From Prolixibacteraceae bacterium JC049 (lineage in GTDB: Bacteria > Bacteroidota > Bacteroidia > Bacteroidales > Prolixibacteraceae): a stretch of DNA of 64,000 nt. Below are positions 50,376-59,581 of this stretch, piece after piece. Position numbers and translations under genes: made by a program. Location: the NCBI GenBank assembly GCA_023369685.1, contig SACZ01000006.1, forward strand, positions 125,715 through 189,714, given 5' to 3'. The notes below the pieces were generated by a model. The model was not told where the DNA came from. It saw only the letters and a program-made list of their open reading frames with translations, and made no database searches. Every line of letters starts with the position of its first letter. Position 1 is the stretch's first letter.

Positions 50376-52862
50376 ATGAAAAATGAATTAACTCCTCGCA
50401 TTGCAACCCTTCGTGAAGCATTAATGCACAAAGGGTTCACCAACCGTTCAAAAGAATGGTTTGTAAAAAGTGAACTTCCCAATGTTGGAAAAATGCATCC
50501 CGACAAACATGTTATTGTACGTAGAGCAATTGCCATTGATGAAATGTTAAAGGCACTTTGCGACAAAAAGAAACATGCTCATACTCATTGTTTCGAAATT
50601 GAAGATGGTAGTTTGTTGGCAGGAATTATTCCAATGGGCTCTAACGGCTTAGGAAAAGTATTCCCGAACTACCTAACCGATGAAGAGATAAGAGTTGGCT
50701 CTGTAACCAATAAAAGCCAGATGGCTATCTTGGGACACAATTCAATAAACTATGAAAATGTACTTAATAAAGGAATTGGTAGTATTATTGAGTTTGCTCA
50801 GTCGAAATTAGACCAGAAACTACTAAAAGGTGTTGAGATTGCCTATGATAAACAAGCGTTCTATGAAGCAGTTGTCATTTCATGCAAGGCTGTAGTTAAC
50901 TACGCCAACAATTTTGCCCTATTGGCAAAACATGAAGCAGCCAAATGCAACAGCATTGAACGCAAAGCAGAATTATTGGAAATGGCACGTATCTGCCAAA
51001 AAGTTCCAGAACATCCTGCCGAAACATTCTACGAGGCGGTTCACAGTATTTGGTTAGTTCACTGTTGCTTGCACTCTACAATGGATTACATGTCGTTGGG
51101 ACGTTTAGACCAGGTTCTAAATCCATTTTTAGAGAAAGAATCCAACAAAGAATTTGCTTGCGAATTGATTGAAAACTTCATCATTAAAGCAGCAGGAAGA
51201 CTTAACTTAACCACACAGTATTTGGTGGAGCAAGACCACATGGACTATAATGCTGCCCTCGGTATTCACCCTTACTATTTAGATCAACGAGCCGGGTTAA
51301 ATAATTTCCTTCAAAATATAATCATCGGAGGAAAGAAACCTTCAGGAGAAGATGCCACCAACGGTTGTACTTTCCTTCTATTAGATGCATTCCGAAATGT
51401 CAATCTTTCCACTCCCGGACTTTATGTTCGTCTTCATAAAAATAGCCCAAGAAAACTGATCAATGCAGTTGCTCATTCTATAAAGACCACTAAAAACCTC
51501 CCGTATATTCTCAACGATGAGGTGATGATTCCCGCTATGCGCGATGCCTTATCATATGGCGAAAAAGATCATAAAAAGTTGAAGCAATTCGAAAGCTTAG
51601 CCAATGACTATTGCGTTGATGGATGTTGGGAACCCATTCTGAATGGAGTAAGCGAATGGACATTCGGTATGATAAATGGAATGACTATTCTGGAATGTGC
51701 ATTGAATGGAGGTGCAGCATTAAGTGCTAATCCGGAATTATTGAGAGGTCAGAAATTGAGTATCGATACAGGAAAAATTGAATCTTATAAAGACCTGGAA
51801 GAGGCATTAAAGAAACAAATGCAATTTTTTGTGGATCAATCGGCTTTTGCCATGTGCATGTACTACATGACCAATGAATTTGTTGTACCAACACCTTTGG
51901 TATCTGCTCTTTTCGAAAGTTGTCTTGAAAAAGGAATTGATAAATCGTGGGGAGGTGCCGACTACAATATTGGAGGAACTATTTTGGGTGGTGTTCCCGA
52001 TATGATAAATACTGTTGCGGCCATTAAGCACTGGGTATTTGATAAGAAAAAGTATGAATTACCTGAGGTAACTGCTGCAATGCGATACAATTTTACAGCA
52101 GGAGATTCGGGTGATGTAAAAACCCAACGCCTATTCGACTCAATCAAAGTGGATTTATTCACCAATAGCCCTCAGTTTGGGAATGGACAATCGACCAACT
52201 CTATTGCCAAGCACATTCTGGATGAATTCTATCAAGCTGTATTGAGTTCGAAAGATTTAGCCCATAAAGTTTTCCTTGATCCTGCAGGCGATACAGATCC
52301 TAAAATTGTAGCTATGCGTGCTGTTGCTGGATATTATGGAGAAGCATTACAAACCATAATGCCAGGCTTCAATCTTACATTTACAGCCGGACTAGGAACC
52401 TTTGAACAGTACAACTGGCAAGGAACAGGAATTGCGGCCTCTGCTGCCAGAAATTCGGGCGATCCACTTGCTCCGAACTTCACGCCTACTTCCGGAACGT
52501 GGCATACTGCTCCGGGCCAATTACTTAAAACATTCCACCATTTGAAGTTAGATCGTTTTGCAGGAGGTGTTATAACAGACATGTGCCTTGATACGGATGT
52601 ACCTGTAGAGCAGCTTATCGAAAACTTCATCACCCATAAAGGAGGGATGCTAACATTGACAATGGCATCGCCTCAATACCAGGAGATTTATGAGATAGCT
52701 AAAGCATCTAACAATATTGAAGACAAAGCGATGGCTTCTGAAAAACTGGTGAAATACGCCGATATAATGGTTCGTGTGGGTGGTTGGAATGCTCCATTTG
52801 TAAGCCTTCCATTGCCACATATGGAAAACTATATCAATCGTCCAGTAGGCGAAAAGAATTAA
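50376..52862 (+). CDS. Glycyl radical enzyme, eliminase/dehydratase-type, substrate unknown
   Basis: An 828-residue enzyme of the pyruvate formate-lyase superfamily. Thiyl Cys417 and the putative base Glu419 lie in DGCWEP; the conserved NDEVMIP precedes them. The C-terminal glycyl motif is VRVGGWNAPF with the radical Gly803, 25 residues from the end as in the family. The single Cys and the Glu-Pro after it point to the dehydratase/lyase branch, not formate lyase, which has two adjacent Cys. Both motifs carry Trp where other members usually have a small residue or Tyr. The start MKNELTPRI at 50376 is preferred to the overlapping ATG at 50349. It is oxygen-sensitive by chemistry. The substrate is not recognisable. 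Confidence 0.88.
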   Translation: MKNELTPRIATLREALMHKGFTNRSKEWFVKSELPNVGKMHPDKHVIVRRAIAIDEMLKALCDKKKHAHTHCFEIEDGSLLAGIIPMGSNGLGKVFPNYLTDEEIRVGSVTNKSQMAILGHNSINYENVLNKGIGSIIEFAQSKLDQKLLKGVEIAYDKQAFYEAVVISCKAVVNYANNFALLAKHEAAKCNSIERKAELLEMARICQKVPEHPAETFYEAVHSIWLVHCCLHSTMDYMSLGRLDQVLNPFLEKESNKEFACELIENFIIKAAGRLNLTTQYLVEQDHMDYNAALGIHPYYLDQRAGLNNFLQNIIIGGKKPSGEDATNGCTFLLLDAFRNVNLSTPGLYVRLHKNSPRKLINAVAHSIKTTKNLPYILNDEVMIPAMRDALSYGEKDHKKLKQFESLANDYCVDGCWEPILNGVSEWTFGMINGMTILECALNGGAALSANPELLRGQKLSIDTGKIESYKDLEEALKKQMQFFVDQSAFAMCMYYMTNEFVVPTPLVSALFESCLEKGIDKSWGGADYNIGGTILGGVPDMINTVAAIKHWVFDKKKYELPEVTAAMRYNFTAGDSGDVKTQRLFDSIKVDLFTNSPQFGNGQSTNSIAKHILDEFYQAVLSSKDLAHKVFLDPAGDTDPKIVAMRAVAGYYGEALQTIMPGFNLTFTAGLGTFEQYNWQGTGIAASAARNSGDPLAPNFTPTSGTWHTAPGQLLKTFHHLKLDRFAGGVITDMCLDTDVPVEQLIENFITHKGGMLTLTMASPQYQEIYEIAKASNNIEDKAMASEKLVKYADIMVRVGGWNAPFVSLPLPHMENYINRPVGEKN

Positions 52863-52879
52863 CCAGATAATTTATTACA

Positions 52880-53112
52880 TTACCTCAAAATCCCCTAAAG
52901 GGGATTCAAGAGGTTGTCCCAAAAGTAAATTCATTTGAAATCGAGCTTTCAGTTTATAAGCTACTTTCGTCTTTACCCCTCCAAACCTCCCCTAAAGAGG
53001 AGGCTTAAGTCCCCTTTAGGGGATTTAGGGGTGACAAACCAAGTGGTGACTTATAATCCTTAAGTTCAAAAAATTATAACTAAGCTTTTTGGACAGCTTC
53101 TTGGTGAGGTAA
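52880..53112. repeat. 233-bp composite palindromic element (MITE/REP-like)
   Basis: The ends form inverted repeats: TTACCTCA (52880-52887) with TGAGGTAA (53105-53112), and CAAGAGGTTGTCCCAAAAG (52907-52925) with the complement of 53085-53103 (16 of 19 match). The left arm is split by the palindrome AATCCCCTAAAGGGGATT (52889-52906). The core holds CCTCCCC...GGGG-type palindromes at 52976-53033. It has no coding capacity. It fills the gap between the glycyl radical enzyme and fucose permease genes. Confidence 0.7.
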
Positions 53113-53122
53113 GCTTGTTTAT

Positions 53123-53154
53123 GAAAAAAGGAAGCCCACAAGGAGCTTCCTTTA
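53123..53154 (-). terminator. Rho-independent terminator after the fucose permease gene
   Basis: On the minus strand AAAGGAAGC pairs with GCTTCCTTT, followed by TTT, about 35 bp after the stop codon. Confidence 0.8.
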
Positions 53155-53187
53155 TTGATTAATGTATTGAGAAGGTAGATTATTTCC

Positions 53188-54471
53188 CTATTTGTGAACC
53201 TTTAAAGTTCGATAGCCAAAGATAGCAATAACTATGAAACAAATTAAAGGTAAAATGAACGAAAAGTTAACAGCCGCCAAACCAGCAACAGTTCCCATAT
53301 CGATAATCCATCCTTGAAGAGGAGGCATCAATGCTCCACCAACAATGGCCATCACTAAGAAAGCAGCACCCAATGTTGAGTCCTCTCCTAATCCGTGCAA
53401 TGCTATTCCATAAATAGTTGGGAACATCAACGACATGAATGCAGATGTTGCAACTAAACAGTAAAGTCCTAGTTGTCCCTCAATTAAAATTGCTCCTGTT
53501 ATAGTAGTAATTGCCCCCAAAGCAAATACTGTTAACATAGCACGAGCATTGAAATATTTCATAAGCATTGTACTAATAAAGCGACTTGATAGGAAGATTC
53601 CCATTGCCAGAATATTGTAGTTCTGTGCTGTTGCCTTAGAAATACCTAAGTTATCGGCATACTGAATAATGAATGTCCAACACATAATCTGTGCTGCAAC
53701 ATAAAACACCTGTGCAATAACTCCTTCACGATATTTAGCATTTTTTGCCAAACGCTTGATGGTGTCCCATGCTTTTGGAGGAGCTTCAGCTGACTCACGT
53801 TTAGGCATTTTCGACACTGCAATAATTATAAACATTGCCAAAACTACAAATCCAAGAATTACGTATGGATCACGAATTACAGCCAAATCTTCGGTACGAA
53901 TTTTCGCTTTCTCGGCAGCACCTAAAGTTTCAAAAATGATGTTTCCAGAAGCATCACGTGCATCTGATTGCAGCGCCTCCAAAACATATTTTGAAGCAAC
54001 AGTCATTCCCAATAATGAGCCCATTGGGTTAAATGTCTGTGCCAGGTTTAATCGACGTGTAGCTGTCGACTCATCTCCCATCGACAGGATATAAGGATTG
54101 GCAGTAGTTTCTAAAAATGCCAAACCAAAAGTTAAGATGTATAACGAAACCAAAAAGAATCCGAACATCTCGTACTGAGCTGCTGGGAAGAACAACAATG
54201 CACCTACTGCATAAAGTCCCAATCCCAATAAGATTCCTTTTTTGTAACTATATCTTTTTACGAAAAGAGCAGCAGGAATGGCCATAGTACCATAACCACC
54301 ATAAAATGCTAACTGTACCAACGCAGCTTTAGCATTAGAAATTTCCATCACAGTTTTAAATGCCGCTACCATTGGATTGGTAATATCATTGGCAAATCCC
54401 CACAAGGCAAATAGTGATGTAATTAGAATAAACGGTCCTAAAAATTCTTTAGAAACAACTTTTGCTTTCAT
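53188..54471 (-). CDS. fucP: L-fucose:H+ symporter (MFS permease)
   Basis: About 427 residues with 12 membrane helices. The first helix contains LFALWGFANDITNPMV, the characteristic FucP-type segment with the Asn-Asp pair, and helix 4 has FGLAFLETTANPYIL with Glu and Asn in the sugar/proton path. The start MKAKVVSKEF at 54471 is preferred to an ATG 11 codons upstream. By family it imports L-fucose; related members move other sugars, so fucose rests on the isomerase gene in the same block. It is last of the minus-strand set isomerase, mutarotase-like lipoprotein, permease. Confidence 0.9.
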   Translation of the reverse strand: MKAKVVSKEFLGPFILITSLFALWGFANDITNPMVAAFKTVMEISNAKAALVQLAFYGGYGTMAIPAALFVKRYSYKKGILLGLGLYAVGALLFFPAAQYEMFGFFLVSLYILTFGLAFLETTANPYILSMGDESTATRRLNLAQTFNPMGSLLGMTVASKYVLEALQSDARDASGNIIFETLGAAEKAKIRTEDLAVIRDPYVILGFVVLAMFIIIAVSKMPKRESAEAPPKAWDTIKRLAKNAKYREGVIAQVFYVAAQIMCWTFIIQYADNLGISKATAQNYNILAMGIFLSSRFISTMLMKYFNARAMLTVFALGAITTITGAILIEGQLGLYCLVATSAFMSLMFPTIYGIALHGLGEDSTLGAAFLVMAIVGGALMPPLQGWIIDMGTVAGLAAVNFSFILPLICFIVIAIFGYRTLKVHK

Positions 54472-54615
54472 CTGTTTGAATTTTTTTGCTTCGCTAAACT
54501 TCAAAAACTTAAATTCATCTCATAAGTTTTCCAACTTTAGCGTGTTGCTTATCACAAGTTTGGGTTAATACATTTAACAATAATAGTTTATTTTATTGAA
54601 AAAGTATTTCACCTC

Positions 54616-55845
54616 TTAAAAAATCTCTTCAATCTCTTTAATGGATACACCCAATGTTTTTTGAGCAATGGCATCCAATTTCTCTAAGTCTCCTTTAAAG
54701 TGATAAGTAACCTGAACATGATCTAAATGCTCACCTACTTTCAATTTAGCGGCTGGCGATGATGACTCCAGTTCATAGAATGGTCCCATTTGGCTTCCAT
54801 CCTCTAATGGACCATCGTTGTATGAGTTCAATGCATCTCCTGCGAATGGTTTTTCTTGTAATTCCCAAGCTGAATTCACATAATCAGTTTCCCCCTCAGG
54901 TAAGTGACATTCCAATAAAGTCAATACTTTGTTCTGCGCATCCCAGCTTCCAATAAACGAAGTAGCTCTAAGTGGAGGAATTCCTAATTTACCTCTGCTT
55001 TTTCCATCGCATTTGAAGAACACTGTATTGCCCTCAACCTTCAAGCGATCGGCAGCAATTTTCCCGAAGTAATCGTCGTTTACTTTTGGTCCCAATTCCT
55101 TTTCATCGCCATCTTTTACTGGAATAACAACTGTTACTTCTGGCGATGGAGTGAACATTCCTAACATCCATACCGAAAGTAAGCCATTCTCTTTAGTCCA
55201 GTCGTTCTGACCGGTATTTGTAATTCTGTTTTTCGATTCGTAAGCAACCGCTTTTACATCAGTCAGCTCTGCTCCTACATGGGCTGCAATTTCTTTATTA
55301 TTCAACAATGCCACTTCACGCTCCACTTTCAGGTCGAATTCTGTTGCCGAGTAATTTACCAGGTGCATATCTTTTTGGAATTTTGCACTCTTTTTATCGC
55401 TGGCAACCATTTCAAACGGAACGGTATCAATTTCTTTAGGAACAAACCAATTTTCGAATACGAAATCGGTTTTCGGTTTAAAATAGATGGAATATTGTCC
55501 CCCTTCAGGTCCTAACCAAAAACGCTCTTCGCCACCAAACACATTAATGTGTTCTTGTACTTCGCCCTTTTTAATCAAGTCGTGATTGATCCAACCAAAA
55601 CTAAAGCCTTTGTCTCCGTTACAGGCGCTGGTCATTACTCTACCCTGATAGGCTGGTACTAATAATACTTTTGCGTCTCCTTCTGATAATTCAACTACAT
55701 CGATATGTTTGGACAAAAATGTCTTATCGAAACCGTAGGTTCCTTTTTCGAAATTAGTCATTGTTTTATTGTCGGTTTTATTTTTCGAAGTAATACCACA
55801 TGCTGCAAATAACAGTGCCATTACCCAAATGTGATTCTTTTTCAT
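54616..55845 (-). CDS. Lipoprotein with mutarotase-like features, sugar-cluster associated
   Basis: A 409-residue lipoprotein with lipobox LFAAC (Cys16 from the ATG at 55845); an upstream in-frame ATG at 55878 would spoil the signal peptide. The body has many beta-strands (ERFWLGPEGGQYSIYFKP; ALLNNKEIAAHVG) and resembles large uncharacterised Bacteroidota proteins with a galactose-mutarotase-like fold, though no certain catalytic His-Glu pair is seen. It lies between fucose isomerase and permease genes, so an anomer-converting or sugar-binding role outside the inner membrane is a fair inference. Confidence 0.7.
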   Translation of the reverse strand: MKKNHIWVMALLFAACGITSKNKTDNKTMTNFEKGTYGFDKTFLSKHIDVVELSEGDAKVLLVPAYQGRVMTSACNGDKGFSFGWINHDLIKKGEVQEHINVFGGEERFWLGPEGGQYSIYFKPKTDFVFENWFVPKEIDTVPFEMVASDKKSAKFQKDMHLVNYSATEFDLKVEREVALLNNKEIAAHVGAELTDVKAVAYESKNRITNTGQNDWTKENGLLSVWMLGMFTPSPEVTVVIPVKDGDEKELGPKVNDDYFGKIAADRLKVEGNTVFFKCDGKSRGKLGIPPLRATSFIGSWDAQNKVLTLLECHLPEGETDYVNSAWELQEKPFAGDALNSYNDGPLEDGSQMGPFYELESSSPAAKLKVGEHLDHVQVTYHFKGDLEKLDAIAQKTLGVSIKEIEEIF

Positions 55846-56058
55846 CTGCTTAATCTTTTTTGAATTTTCTGAAATCAAAAAACAGATGGAACGAATAAAA
55901 AACAGTTGTTAGTTTATGCAAAATCGCAACAGCCAGATTTCATTCGCTACATAGGCTTTTAGCTATTTAAAGGTGCTGAAAAGCTGATTTAGAAATCTTT
56001 TCAGTTCCTTATATTGATTGGTTTTAGTCTTTTCTTCAACAAAAGCGCTATACAAACG

Positions 56059-56090
56059 AATATCAGAGCCCATTTCTGAACTCTGATATT
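56059..56090 (-). terminator. Hairpin after the fucose isomerase gene
   Basis: AATATCAGAG (56059-56068) pairs perfectly with CTCTGATATT (56081-56090), 14 bp after the stop. On the minus strand it is followed by only a short T-rich stretch, so it may be partial. Confidence 0.6.
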
Positions 56091-56103
56091 TCATTTAGTT
56101 AGA

Positions 56104-57891
56104 TTAGCGAATTCCATATAAAGGACCGTAGTTTTCGCAAGCGCGATAATCGGCACCTTCTTTTTCTTCGCCGAAAGCACTCCATGCGCTAGGACGGAAT
56201 ACCTTCTCTTCAGATACATTATGCATACATACCGGGATACGAAGCATTGAAGCCAATGTAATTAAGTCGGCTCCAATATGACCGTAACTAATAGCACCGT
56301 GGTTTGCACCCCAGTTAGCCATTACTGAATATACGTCTTTAAATGCTCCCTCACCTGTAATATTAGGTACGAACCATGTAGTTGGCCATGTTGGGTTAGT
56401 TCTTTCGTCAAGTACTGCGTGTACATCTTCAGGAAGCTCTACCGTATAACCTTCAGCAATTTGAAGAACCGGACCTACTCCTTTTACAATGTTCACACGA
56501 GACATCGTTACAGGCATTTCACCTGCTGTCTTAAACTGTGAAGAATAACCACCTCCTCGGAAGTACTCACGTACTGCCTGAGGCCATTTTGTATTATCTA
56601 AACACTTCTGTGCTTCTTCTTCTGTAATTTCCCAGAAAGGTTTCATTGCTGGATTACCTTCTGCATCGCGTTGTTGAGCTGTGGCATCGAGAGTGGTTGA
56701 TCCTGAGTTAATCAGGTGGATAATTCCATTTTCAGCTTTTCCAGTTAAATCTTTTCCGGTAACGCGTTTTACTGCTTCAGGGCTCCAGAATGTACGAACA
56801 TCAGAGAAAATCTGTGCGGTATCAGACAATAGGTGACCAAACAACATTGCTACACCGTTTAAGCTATCGTTTTCAGTAGCAAAAACAAATGCCTGACGAA
56901 TACCATTCCAGTCGAACGATGAGTTAAGAATCGCCTCTGGGAAGTCAGCATTTGGTTGGTAATCTGTCCACTGGCGCTGTCCCTGGAATCCACCCATAAT
57001 TGCATTGCGACCTAGACCTTCTTCACGGTATCCCATTTCAACTAGTTTAGGATTACCAATCATTAAGTCACGACAAATCAATGTCATCTTAACAACTGTC
57101 TCCCACTCTACCTGCTTGCGTGCTTCGTCGGCAACATTTTCTGGATTATTGTAATCTTTTCCTTCTTCGCAATTTGCTTTCGTCCATTCCATTGCTTTTG
57201 CGAACTCGTCTTTGTCATAAATCTCTTCGTCCATTCGACGTAGGATTTCAACTGACTCAACAAATTCTGCACGAATCCCAAGGTAGTCTTGCATGAAATT
57301 AGAATCAACCATCGATCCTGCAATACCCATCGAGCTATAACCGATAGACAAGTACGACTTACCTTTCATTTCAGCTACTGCCAAACCAGACTTCACAAAG
57401 CGAAGAACTTTTTCTTGTACGTCAGCAGGAATATCGGTATCGCCAGCATCTTGTACATCGCGGCCATAAATACCGAATGTAGGAAGACCTTTCTGCGTAT
57501 AACCAGCTAAAGCAGCTGCTAAATATACAGCACCTGGGCGTTCAGTTCCGTTGAATCCCCAAACTGCTTTTGGCATCAATGGATCGGTATCCATCACCTC
57601 TGTTCCATAACACCAACATGGAGTAACTGTAAGTGATACACCAACTCCTTCGCGCTGGAATTTATCGGCACACATTGCTGCTTCAGCAACACCACCAATA
57701 TTAGTATCGGCAATTACACATTCTACTTTTTCTCCATTTGGGAAGCGTAAATTCTCTTCAATTAACGCTGCGGCCGCCTTGGCCATATTCATTACCTGAT
57801 CTTCTAACGATTCGCGTACACCTCGCTCACGTCCGTCAATTACAGGACGAATTCCGACCTTTGGCATACGACCAATTAATCTATTACTCAT
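56104..57891 (-). CDS. fucI: L-fucose isomerase
   Basis: A 595-residue isomerase, the usual size. The start [20 protein letters not shown] matches the family N-terminus ([12 protein letters not shown] in E. coli), so the ATG at 57891 is preferred to those at 57903 and 57951. Conserved regions include [48 protein letters not shown] (metal-site Asp) and [19 protein letters not shown] (metal-site His). It interconverts L-fucose and L-fuculose in the cytoplasm using Mn2+, and may also act on D-arabinose. It leads the block with the mutarotase-like lipoprotein and permease. Confidence 0.97.
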   Translation of the reverse strand: MSNRLIGRMPKVGIRPVIDGRERGVRESLEDQVMNMAKAAAALIEENLRFPNGEKVECVIADTNIGGVAEAAMCADKFQREGVGVSLTVTPCWCYGTEVMDTDPLMPKAVWGFNGTERPGAVYLAAALAGYTQKGLPTFGIYGRDVQDAGDTDIPADVQEKVLRFVKSGLAVAEMKGKSYLSIGYSSMGIAGSMVDSNFMQDYLGIRAEFVESVEILRRMDEEIYDKDEFAKAMEWTKANCEEGKDYNNPENVADEARKQVEWETVVKMTLICRDLMIGNPKLVEMGYREEGLGRNAIMGGFQGQRQWTDYQPNADFPEAILNSSFDWNGIRQAFVFATENDSLNGVAMLFGHLLSDTAQIFSDVRTFWSPEAVKRVTGKDLTGKAENGIIHLINSGSTTLDATAQQRDAEGNPAMKPFWEITEEEAQKCLDNTKWPQAVREYFRGGGYSSQFKTAGEMPVTMSRVNIVKGVGPVLQIAEGYTVELPEDVHAVLDERTNPTWPTTWFVPNITGEGAFKDVYSVMANWGANHGAISYGHIGADLITLASMLRIPVCMHNVSEEKVFRPSAWSAFGEEKEGADYRACENYGPLYGIR

Positions 57892-57948
57892 AACCTTAAA
57901 CATTTTCTTTTCAGCAACAAATATTTTATTGTGCTGTACTGTGCTGGT

Positions 57949-57956
57949 CAAAATTA
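57949..57956 (-). promoter_or_regulatory. Possible -7 box for fucI
   Basis: It reads TAATTTTG on the minus strand (TAnnTTTG), 57 bp upstream of the start codon. No -33 TTG was found, so activation may be needed. Confidence 0.35.
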
Positions 57957-58066
57957 AGATTTTATTATTAAAAAAGAATAGTTCATTCTCATTTTTAAAT
58001 TGTTTTTTTGTTATCGATCATTAAAAACCATAAATTAATCACCAATTATTTTTAAACTGAACAATT

Positions 58067-59293
58067 ATGTCCAAATTAAAACTCGCTCTTCACTATCAAA
58101 TTCTCATTGCATTAGTTGTTGCCTTTCTATTCGGCTATTTGGCTCCTGATCATGTCAAATACATCTCCTGGATGGGTGAACTTTTCTTAAAGGCATTAAA
58201 AATGGTTATTGTGCCTCTTATTTTTTCTTCCATAGCTTCTGGAATTACCAGCATGGGGAATGGTGGACAACTGGGGAGACTCGGACTTAAAACATTCAGT
58301 TATTATTTAACAACCAGCATATTTGCCATTGTAACCGGATTAATATTTGTAAACCTTATCCAACCCGGAGTGGGTGCCGATTTAGGCTTATCGCAAAAAG
58401 TAGAAGGACTGGCAACCGAACAGCTTACTTTTCAGCAGACATTGATGAATATTATTCCGGCCAATATATTCGAAGCGATGGCCAAAGGACAAATCCTTCC
58501 GGTTATTTTCTTTGCCATATTATTGGGATATTTTACCACTAAACTAAAAAACGAAAACAAGCAAACTCTGACATCGCTATTCGATAGCTTTTTCGATGTT
58601 ATGATGAAGATTACCCATTTCATCATTTTATTCACTCCATTTGGAATTTTAGGAATTGTCGCTAAAGAAGTAGCCCATAATGCCGATCGTTTAGGCACAT
58701 TAGGTCAAAGTTTATTGCTGTACATGGCAACAGTAATTTTGGCATTGGTATTTCATGCCGCTATCACACTTCCTATTATTCTACGGTTCATTGGGAAAAT
58801 TTCGCCCAAGAAACACCTTCAGCATATGATTACCCCATTGCTAACTGCATTCTCCACTTCATCGTCGAGTGCTACTCTCCCACTTACCATGGAGGCAATC
58901 GAGGAGAAAGCAGGTGCTTCCAACAGAATTACCAGCTTTACGTTGCCATTGGGAGCGACGATTAACATGGATGGGACAGCACTTTACGAATGTGTTGCTG
59001 CCATGTTCATTGCCCAGGCTTATGGTATCGATCTTTCTTTTGGTCAGCAAATGATTGTAGTTGCAACAGCTTTATTGGCATCTATTGGAGCAGCAGGTAT
59101 CCCAATGGCAGGCTTGGTTATGATTACCGTAATTCTAAGTGCTGTTGGTCTTCCACTGGAAGGGGTTGGTTTAATTCTGGCTGTTGACCGTATTTTGGAT
59201 ATGATGCGCACAACAACCAATGTTTGGAGCGATAGCTGCGGAGCAGTAACCATTGCCAGTAGTGAAGGAGAGAAACTGGATTCGAGTTTGTAG
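58067..59293 (+). CDS. Dicarboxylate/amino acid:cation symporter (GltP/DctA family)
   Basis: A 408-residue transporter with eight helices and two re-entrant loops. The Ser-rich loop is STSSSSATLP, followed by the NMDGT motif, IGAAGIPMAG in the second loop and DRILDMMRTTTNVWSD with the substrate-binding Asp and Asn. By family it imports glutamate, aspartate or C4-dicarboxylates with Na+ or H+. It is divergent from fucI, about 175 bp between start codons, and ends in its own terminator, so a functional tie to fucose use is not shown. Confidence 0.95.
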   Translation: MSKLKLALHYQILIALVVAFLFGYLAPDHVKYISWMGELFLKALKMVIVPLIFSSIASGITSMGNGGQLGRLGLKTFSYYLTTSIFAIVTGLIFVNLIQPGVGADLGLSQKVEGLATEQLTFQQTLMNIIPANIFEAMAKGQILPVIFFAILLGYFTTKLKNENKQTLTSLFDSFFDVMMKITHFIILFTPFGILGIVAKEVAHNADRLGTLGQSLLLYMATVILALVFHAAITLPIILRFIGKISPKKHLQHMITPLLTAFSTSSSSATLPLTMEAIEEKAGASNRITSFTLPLGATINMDGTALYECVAAMFIAQAYGIDLSFGQQMIVVATALLASIGAAGIPMAGLVMITVILSAVGLPLEGVGLILAVDRILDMMRTTTNVWSDSCGAVTIASSEGEKLDSSL

Positions 59294-59346
59294 TTGTTTA
59301 TTGTAAATGAGCAATTATTAATTTACCATATAAAAAGATACAAATG

Positions 59347-59371
59347 AAGGCGGGAGTTTCCCGCCTTTTTT
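59347..59371 (+). terminator. Rho-independent terminator after the symporter gene
   Basis: AAGGCGGGA (59347-59355), loop GTT, TCCCGCCTT (59359-59367), then TTTT. A strong GC-rich stem. Confidence 0.95.
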
Positions 59372-59531
59372 GATGTAAACTTTAGCCTGTTAAGACGAAA
59401 GCAAAGAATAGTCCTAGTTTAAAAGGTTCTTTATGGTGTATATCCTGCCCACCAAACTCCCCACATACTTTCCTGTAAGACATTTATCTTCACTCAAAAA
59501 AATGATTTGATTTAAAAACTTTTCCACACAA

Positions 59532-59581
59532 TGTCTCAATCACGTGACAAAAACCACTACATTTGTCACATGACTGAGACA
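59532..59581. promoter_or_regulatory. Double TetR-type operator with promoter at the regulator start
   Basis: Arms TGTCTCAATCACGTGACAAA (59532-59551) and TTTGTCACATGACTGAGACA (59562-59581) are inverted repeats matching at 18 of 20 positions, 10 bp apart. Each arm is itself TGTC-N10-GACA. The -7 box TACATTTG (59558-59565) lies between and inside them, and the start codon (59570) lies in the right arm. This arrangement predicts autorepression of the whole operon. Confidence 0.8.

Noticed and set aside
50376-52862. Pyruvate formate-lyase
   Set aside because: The active site has one Cys followed by Trp-Glu-Pro and not two adjacent Cys, and the activase has extra iron-sulphur clusters.
52976-53033. 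CRISPR-like repeats in the CCCC/GGGG-rich intergenic region
   Set aside because: The units are palindromes of different length without regular spacers and fit a REP/MITE-type element.
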